From contig CADBYN010000009.1 in NCBI GenBank assembly GCA_902798835.1, positions 1 through 37,110 of the forward strand: a DNA stretch of 37,110 nt, given 5' to 3'. Made by a program: the position numbers and the translations under genes. The DNA comes from Candidatus Avelusimicrobium bubulum (GTDB taxonomy: Bacteria; Elusimicrobiota; Elusimicrobia; Elusimicrobiales; Elusimicrobiaceae). A model generated the notes under the pieces. That model was given only the letters and a program-made list of their open reading frames with translations, searched no databases and was not told the origin of the DNA. Of the stretch, positions 33,120 through 37,110 are shown one piece after another (the stretch's first letter is position 1; every line of letters starts with the position of its first letter).

Positions 33120-34007
33120 ATGCAAAAACGGTTATTAGCGGTTTTATTATTATTTTTGGCAGCCGGTTTAAGCGCACAAGAATTGACGCTAACCGAAGAA
33201 GAAAATGCTGCTGTAGCCGCTATTTTGGCTAAAGCTCAAAGCACCGAGAAAAAAGATCCCGAATATCTGACCGCTCCGGCAAAGGCTCAAGTGGAGGCTA
33301 AGCAAGCTATAGATGAAGCCGACCCAGAATCGGAAGCAGATGAAGTCGAGGATACGGCCACTCCCAAAAAATGTTTAACCGTGGCCTTTGTTGATATTGA
33401 CGAGGCTTTTAATGCGCATCCGCGCACCATAGCTGTAAAAGAACAAATCCGCCAAAAAATTCTATCCAAAGAAGAAGAAGTAGCCAACGCCAAGGAATTG
33501 ATTACTCGCTTACACGAAGAAAACGAACGTCTTATAGGGCTGATTCGTCAACTAAAACCATTTTATGAACGCATCGTAGTGGAACCCCACAAAATGCTCC
33601 CCCGCCCCATAGAAAACGCAGATGAATTGGAACTGGGCAACATATTAAACCGGCTAACTTTCGCCGGAACGGATGTATTCTATTCCAGCCCCTTAAACAT
33701 CCCTGCCCAATTAGAAGATCTGAAAGCGCGCATCGCTTCAAACAAACAAGTGATCGAAGAACGCGGGTTCTTTATTGATAATTATAAAGCTCAAACGCGC
33801 GAAGAAATTTTGCAACTAGAAGAACAGGAAGTGAAGGAAATTTTAAAGGATATTTACCTGGAAATTAAATCCTTTGCCAAAAAACGCAATATTGGGGTGG
33901 TGGTGCGTAAAGATGAAGTATTATATGGCGAAAAACCGGTAAATGTTACTAAAGATTTTATTAATCGCTTAAAAAAAGCAAAAAAATACCGCAAACGCGG
34001 GAAGTGA
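33120..34007 (+). CDS. skp: OmpH/Skp-family periplasmic chaperone, extended form
   Basis: Skp holds unfolded outer-membrane proteins in the periplasm. This protein has a signal peptide (MQKRLLAVLLLFLAAGLSAQ), then a 70-residue acidic Ala/Glu-rich stretch. The OmpH core begins at about 86 with LTVAFVDIDEAFNAHPRT, continues into long coiled-coil arms and ends with the family's closing strand (NIGVVVRKDEVLYGEKPVNVTKDFI). At 295 residues it is nearly twice as long as E. coli Skp (161); the extra length is the N-terminal acidic part and an insert of about 60 residues in the arm (about 140-200). Position between bamA and lpxD, 7 bases from each, confirms the family. Ribosome site AAGGAG. Confidence 0.88.
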   Translation: MQKRLLAVLLLFLAAGLSAQELTLTEEENAAVAAILAKAQSTEKKDPEYLTAPAKAQVEAKQAIDEADPESEADEVEDTATPKKCLTVAFVDIDEAFNAHPRTIAVKEQIRQKILSKEEEVANAKELITRLHEENERLIGLIRQLKPFYERIVVEPHKMLPRPIENADELELGNILNRLTFAGTDVFYSSPLNIPAQLEDLKARIASNKQVIEERGFFIDNYKAQTREEILQLEEQEVKEILKDIYLEIKSFAKKRNIGVVVRKDEVLYGEKPVNVTKDFINRLKKAKKYRKRGK

Positions 34008-34014
34008 GGTATTC

Positions 34015-35091
34015 ATGAAACCCTTATCTATTGAACAGATTACAAAAATTACTGATACGCAAGCTAATGCACAGCCCGACTTGCAAATTACGGCCTTGTG
34101 CGCCTTGGAAAATGCGCACGAAGGCGGTATTTGTTATGTCACTTCTTTAGACAAACCAGAACTTTTGGCCCAGTTGAAAGCCTCAGCAGTGTTTGTACCA
34201 GAATCCGCTAAAGGACAAAATCTCCCCTTTGACGGAGTTTTACTCTACGCAAAAAATCCTGAATGGGCATTCATCTTGCTTATGAAGTACATAGATGCAC
34301 AATTTCAAAAACATACGCCCGGCATCCACCCTACTGCCATCATTAGCCCCAACGCAAAATTAGGACAAAATGTTTCCGTGGGAGCTTATAGTGTAATCGA
34401 AGATGGCGCAGTTATTGGTGATAATACCGTTATTTTTCCGCAATGTTATATCGGCAAGGAAGTTACTATCGGTAAAAACTGCTATATTTACCCACAAGTA
34501 GTTATCCGCGAGCAATGTGTACTGAAGGATTATGTCATTTTGCAGGCAGGTGCACGCATTGGAAGTGATGGTTTTGGATTTACTTTTCATGACGGCAAAC
34601 ACCAAAAAATCCCACAAATTGGCAACGTAGTATTGGGGAATGATGTGGAAATTCAATCCAACGCTTGTATAGACCGCGCCAAAATTGCCAGCACCACGAT
34701 CGGAGACAATACAAAGATTGACAATCTCGTGCAAATCGGTCACAATGTAACTGTTGGCATGAGTTCCATTTTCTGCTCTCAAGTTGGCGTAGCCGGTACT
34801 ACCCATATTGGAAACGGTGTTATTTTAGCAGGGCAAGTAGGATTGGCCGGACACATGAGCGTGGGAGATCGCGCCCAAGTGGGAGCCCAATCAGGGGTCA
34901 TGAATTCCATCCCGGCAGGGCAAACATATCTGGGTTGCCCAGCCATGCCACAACGGGAAGCTTTTAAACAAATGGCAATTTTGCGAAAACTGCCCGATAT
35001 GTATAAACAGTTTCAACAATTTCAAAAGGAAACGCAGTCTTTCCAAAAACTCTCATTTTGGGGCCGCGTGAAAAAATTATTAGGACGTTAA
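34015..35091 (+). CDS. lpxD: UDP-3-O-acylglucosamine N-acyltransferase
   Basis: LpxD adds the N-linked hydroxyacyl chain to UDP-3-O-acylglucosamine, the third step of lipid A synthesis. The 358-residue protein has the N-terminal uridine-binding domain (to about 100), a left-handed beta helix of hexapeptide repeats (about 105-320) and a C-terminal helical tail. The catalytic histidine is H243 in VQIGHNV. GSDGFGF precedes it, as in the family. Ribosome site GTGAGG; gaps of 7 and 3 bases to skp and lpxC show one operon. Confidence 0.95.
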   Translation: MKPLSIEQITKITDTQANAQPDLQITALCALENAHEGGICYVTSLDKPELLAQLKASAVFVPESAKGQNLPFDGVLLYAKNPEWAFILLMKYIDAQFQKHTPGIHPTAIISPNAKLGQNVSVGAYSVIEDGAVIGDNTVIFPQCYIGKEVTIGKNCYIYPQVVIREQCVLKDYVILQAGARIGSDGFGFTFHDGKHQKIPQIGNVVLGNDVEIQSNACIDRAKIASTTIGDNTKIDNLVQIGHNVTVGMSSIFCSQVGVAGTTHIGNGVILAGQVGLAGHMSVGDRAQVGAQSGVMNSIPAGQTYLGCPAMPQREAFKQMAILRKLPDMYKQFQQFQKETQSFQKLSFWGRVKKLLGR

Positions 35092-35094
35092 ATT

Positions 35095-35919
35095 ATGCGA
35101 AAAACTATTAAACAACCCGCCGTAGTCAGTGGCCCCGGCCTACATACCGGCGTACCTGCTACAATGACCTTTAAACCCGCGCAAAACGGCATTACGTTTT
35201 TACGTACCGATTTGCCCAACGCCAAACCGATTGCGGCGCACGTAGATAACGTAGGCTCTACATTACGCGGTACTAATTTAAAAAATGAAACGGCTGAAGT
35301 ATGGACTATTGAACACGCAATGTCTGCTCTGCATGCGTTAGGTATCACCGATGTATCCGTGGAAATGGATGGGCCGGAACCTCCGGTAACCGATGGGGCC
35401 AGCGATGTGTATGTGGAGGCTCTATTAAAAGCCGGCATACAGGAATTAACCGACGAACAACCCATGTTGGTCATTAAAAAACCTATTACTTATACGTGCG
35501 GAAATATTTCTTATAGTGCCACTCCCGCTGATAAACTGACCTTTACTTTTGTGTACCGTCACAAACATCCTCTTTTGGCGCATTGTGAGTATAGCTTTGA
35601 ATTCACACAAGATAACTATATTAAACAAATTGCCCGTGCACGCACGTTCGGCTTTGAAGAAGAACTTGAATTTTTAAAAGCACACGGCCTGGCCAAAGGC
35701 GGCAATTTGGAAAATGCCGTCATCATCGGGAAGGATGGATTCATCAATGAGCGGCGTTTCCCAGATGAACCGGTACGCCATAAACTATTAGACCTCATTG
35801 GCGACATCAGTTTAACCGGGCGCAAACTTCCCCCGCTGGATATCCGCTGCGAATGTGGCGGCCATAAGCATAATGTTATTTTTGCGCGCTTGTTATTGGC
35901 CAATTCGGAGGACAAATGA
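35095..35919 (+). CDS. lpxC: UDP-3-O-acyl-N-acetylglucosamine deacetylase
   Basis: LpxC is the zinc deacetylase that commits UDP-acyl-GlcNAc to lipid A. Zinc ligands are visible: H74 in WTIEHAM, and H229 and D233 in VRHKLLDLIGD; the catalytic base histidine is in CGGHKHN. The conserved ARARTFGF segment of the second domain is present. The length of 274 is slightly short (E. coli 305), since the C-terminal tail is missing. It ends in an ATGA overlap with fabZ. In Bacteroidota lpxC and fabZ are fused into one gene; here the pair is adjacent but separate. Confidence 0.95.
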   Translation: MRKTIKQPAVVSGPGLHTGVPATMTFKPAQNGITFLRTDLPNAKPIAAHVDNVGSTLRGTNLKNETAEVWTIEHAMSALHALGITDVSVEMDGPEPPVTDGASDVYVEALLKAGIQELTDEQPMLVIKKPITYTCGNISYSATPADKLTFTFVYRHKHPLLAHCEYSFEFTQDNYIKQIARARTFGFEEELEFLKAHGLAKGGNLENAVIIGKDGFINERRFPDEPVRHKLLDLIGDISLTGRKLPPLDIRCECGGHKHNVIFARLLLANSEDK

Positions 35920-36404
35920 GCACTAAAAAAAGTTTGCATACCTTTTTGACGTTGCCTGTACAAAAAGTAATTGACCAGGAACAAATCAAGTCTTCTATCC
36001 CGCACAGAGATCCGTTCCTTCTGGTAGACGAAATACGCGTGTTGGAAGATGGGAAAAAATATTTAGGCATTCGCCATGTTACCGCCGATGAATTTTATTT
36101 CCAAGGGCATTTTCCGGGCAATCCTGTCATGCCGGGAGTACTGGTAATAGAAAGCATGTCTCAGACATATGGCGGCGCTGTGATGGATCGAGTTGCCAAC
36201 GGAAAAAACAATAGCATCCCCTTATTTTTAAGCATCGAAGATGCCAAATTTCGAGGTATGATTTGCCCCGGGGACACCTTGCAAATGCCCATTGAAATTT
36301 TACGACTCGGAAAAATTTCCAAAATTTATGCCGAAGCCTATGTAAACGGAAAACTGTGTACACAAGCTACACTTAACTTTTTTTTAGGAGAAAAACATGT
36401 CTAA
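35916..36404 (+). CDS. fabZ: 3-hydroxyacyl-[ACP] dehydratase FabZ
   Basis: FabZ dehydrates 3-hydroxyacyl-ACP in fatty acid elongation and so competes with LpxA and LpxD for the hydroxyacyl-ACP pool. The hotdog fold shows SIPHRDPFLLVDEI at the start and FQGHFPGNPVMPGVLVIES, with the catalytic H65 and E79 14 residues apart as in the family. The 162 residues include an extra 25 or so at the N-terminus compared with E. coli FabZ (151), which may be the remnant linker typical of LpxC-FabZ fusions. It overlaps lpxC by 4 bases and lpxA by 8. Confidence 0.94.
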   Translation: MSTKKSLHTFLTLPVQKVIDQEQIKSSIPHRDPFLLVDEIRVLEDGKKYLGIRHVTADEFYFQGHFPGNPVMPGVLVIESMSQTYGGAVMDRVANGKNNSIPLFLSIEDAKFRGMICPGDTLQMPIEILRLGKISKIYAEAYVNGKLCTQATLNFFLGEKHV

Positions 36405-37110
36405 TATTCACCCTACTGCGATCATTGATCCTACAGCTCAGATTGACCCCTCTACCGCTGTGGGGCCCTATACCGTTATCGGGCCGGATGTACAAATCGG
36501 TAAAAATAATAAAATTGGCCCTTTCTGCGTGATTGAAAATACTACCATGGGCGACAACAATGAACTCATTGCCAGCGCCTTTGTGGGTGTGAAACCGCAA
36601 GATTTATCTTATAAGGACGAACATACCCGCGTTGTAATGGGTAACGGTAACAAAATCCGTGAGTGCGTTACTATCCACCGTTCAACTTTTGTGGATAAAC
36701 CCACTACCTTAGGGAATAATAACTTATTGATGGCCAACTCACACTTGGCACATGATGTGCAAATGGGAAATAACTGCATCGTCGCTAATAGTACCGGAAT
36801 TGCCGGCCATGTTATAGTGGAAGACCGCGCAGTAATATCGGGCATGGTGGGTATTCACCAGTTCTCTCACATCGGAACATTGGCTATGATTTCGGGCGGA
36901 ACCATGGCCACTTTAGATATTCCCCCATATATGATCGCACAAGGCGAGCGGGCCAAACTTATTGGCCTAAATATTGTGGGCTTACGCCGAGCGGGTTTTG
37001 ACCGCAAAGTCATCCTGGAAATTAAAAATGCTTATAAACTTATGTTCCGTAGCGGCAAACGTTTAGAGGAAGCCATGGCAGAACTGGAAGCGGCCCCGCA
37101 CTGTGGCGAA
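36397..37110 (+). CDS. lpxA: UDP-N-acetylglucosamine acyltransferase (3' end beyond window)
   Basis: LpxA adds the first hydroxyacyl chain to UDP-GlcNAc, starting lipid A synthesis. The frame from ATG 36397 stays open to the window end, giving 238 residues; E. coli LpxA has 262, so about 25 are missing. Hexapeptide repeats begin at once (IHPTAIIDPTAQIDP), and the catalytic histidine is H119 in SHLAHD. MVGIHQFSHIG, PPYMIAQGERAKLIGLN and the C-terminal helices (RAGFDRKVILEIKNAYKL) match the family. It has a TAGGAG ribosome site inside the end of fabZ (8-base overlap). Downstream, lpxB or another envelope gene would be expected. Confidence 0.95.
   Translation, partial: MSNIHPTAIIDPTAQIDPSTAVGPYTVIGPDVQIGKNNKIGPFCVIENTTMGDNNELIASAFVGVKPQDLSYKDEHTRVVMGNGNKIRECVTIHRSTFVDKPTTLGNNNLLMANSHLAHDVQMGNNCIVANSTGIAGHVIVEDRAVISGMVGIHQFSHIGTLAMISGGTMATLDIPPYMIAQGERAKLIGLNIVGLRRAGFDRKVILEIKNAYKLMFRSGKRLEEAMAELEAAPHCGE

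Overview
The window is a dense bacterial chromosomal segment of about 37 kb with short intergenic gaps; no stretch of 300 bases lacks a gene. The genes imply a Gram-negative, probably anaerobic, fermenting organism. It has a complete early lipid A block beside bamA, many proteins with export signals, a Na+-pumping oxaloacetate decarboxylase, a GH57 glucan enzyme and type IV pilin-like proteins. This combination, with A/T-ending codons and several PilE-like genes, fits a gut Elusimicrobiota (Elusimicrobium-like) genome. That assignment is an inference from gene content and style; no 16S rRNA gene is present. The first ~475 bases do not belong to the same style and look like Fibrobacter-type DNA joined artificially to the contig end.

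Layout. 1-889: chimeric reading frame, a TPR fragment joined to a SurA/PpiC-type parvulin tail. 929-1849: pdxA. 1896-5802: operon birA-oadG-oadA-oadB, closed by a bidirectional terminator. 5845-8989 (minus): znuA-znuC-znuB-nth, overlapping genes. 9026-9922: EamA transporter. 9976-12761 (minus): two tandem, very similar 441-residue pilin-like proteins with a 22-cysteine C-terminal half. 12921-15411: DUF4912 plus GH57 branching-enzyme-like pair. 15529-16725: secreted protein of unknown function. 16737-17210 (minus): greA. 17306-20075: HtrA-like protease and a large, probably disordered, membrane-anchored protein. 20151-25121: six-gene envelope operon (lipoprotein, beta-barrel, HAMP-only protein, TolC-like protein, patatin, TPR lipoprotein). 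25154-28523 (minus): a secreted TldD-like metallopeptidase and a second homologue that has lost the zinc motif. 28594-28666: tRNA-Thr(UGU). 28742-29257 (minus): a third pilin. 29458-30659: TerC and ribosomal protein L28. 30740 to the window end: bamA-skp-lpxD-lpxC-fabZ-lpxA, with lpxA cut by the window edge.

How the genes work together. The last third is an outer-membrane building block: BamA inserts barrels, the OmpH/Skp protein chaperones them, and LpxA/LpxC/LpxD with FabZ feed lipid A synthesis. BirA biotinylates the carrier lysine of OadA, which with OadG and OadB turns oxaloacetate decarboxylation into Na+ export. ZnuABC imports Zn(II) or Mn(II). The 20-28 kb region is the least explained part: a cluster of cell-envelope genes whose joint role I cannot name.

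A window-wide regulatory pattern is visible: several transcription units begin with a -10 box (often extended TGnTAtAAT) only 6-8 bases before the ATG and have no Shine-Dalgarno site, suggesting leaderless mRNAs. Other units use the same -10 style further upstream with a normal ribosome binding site.
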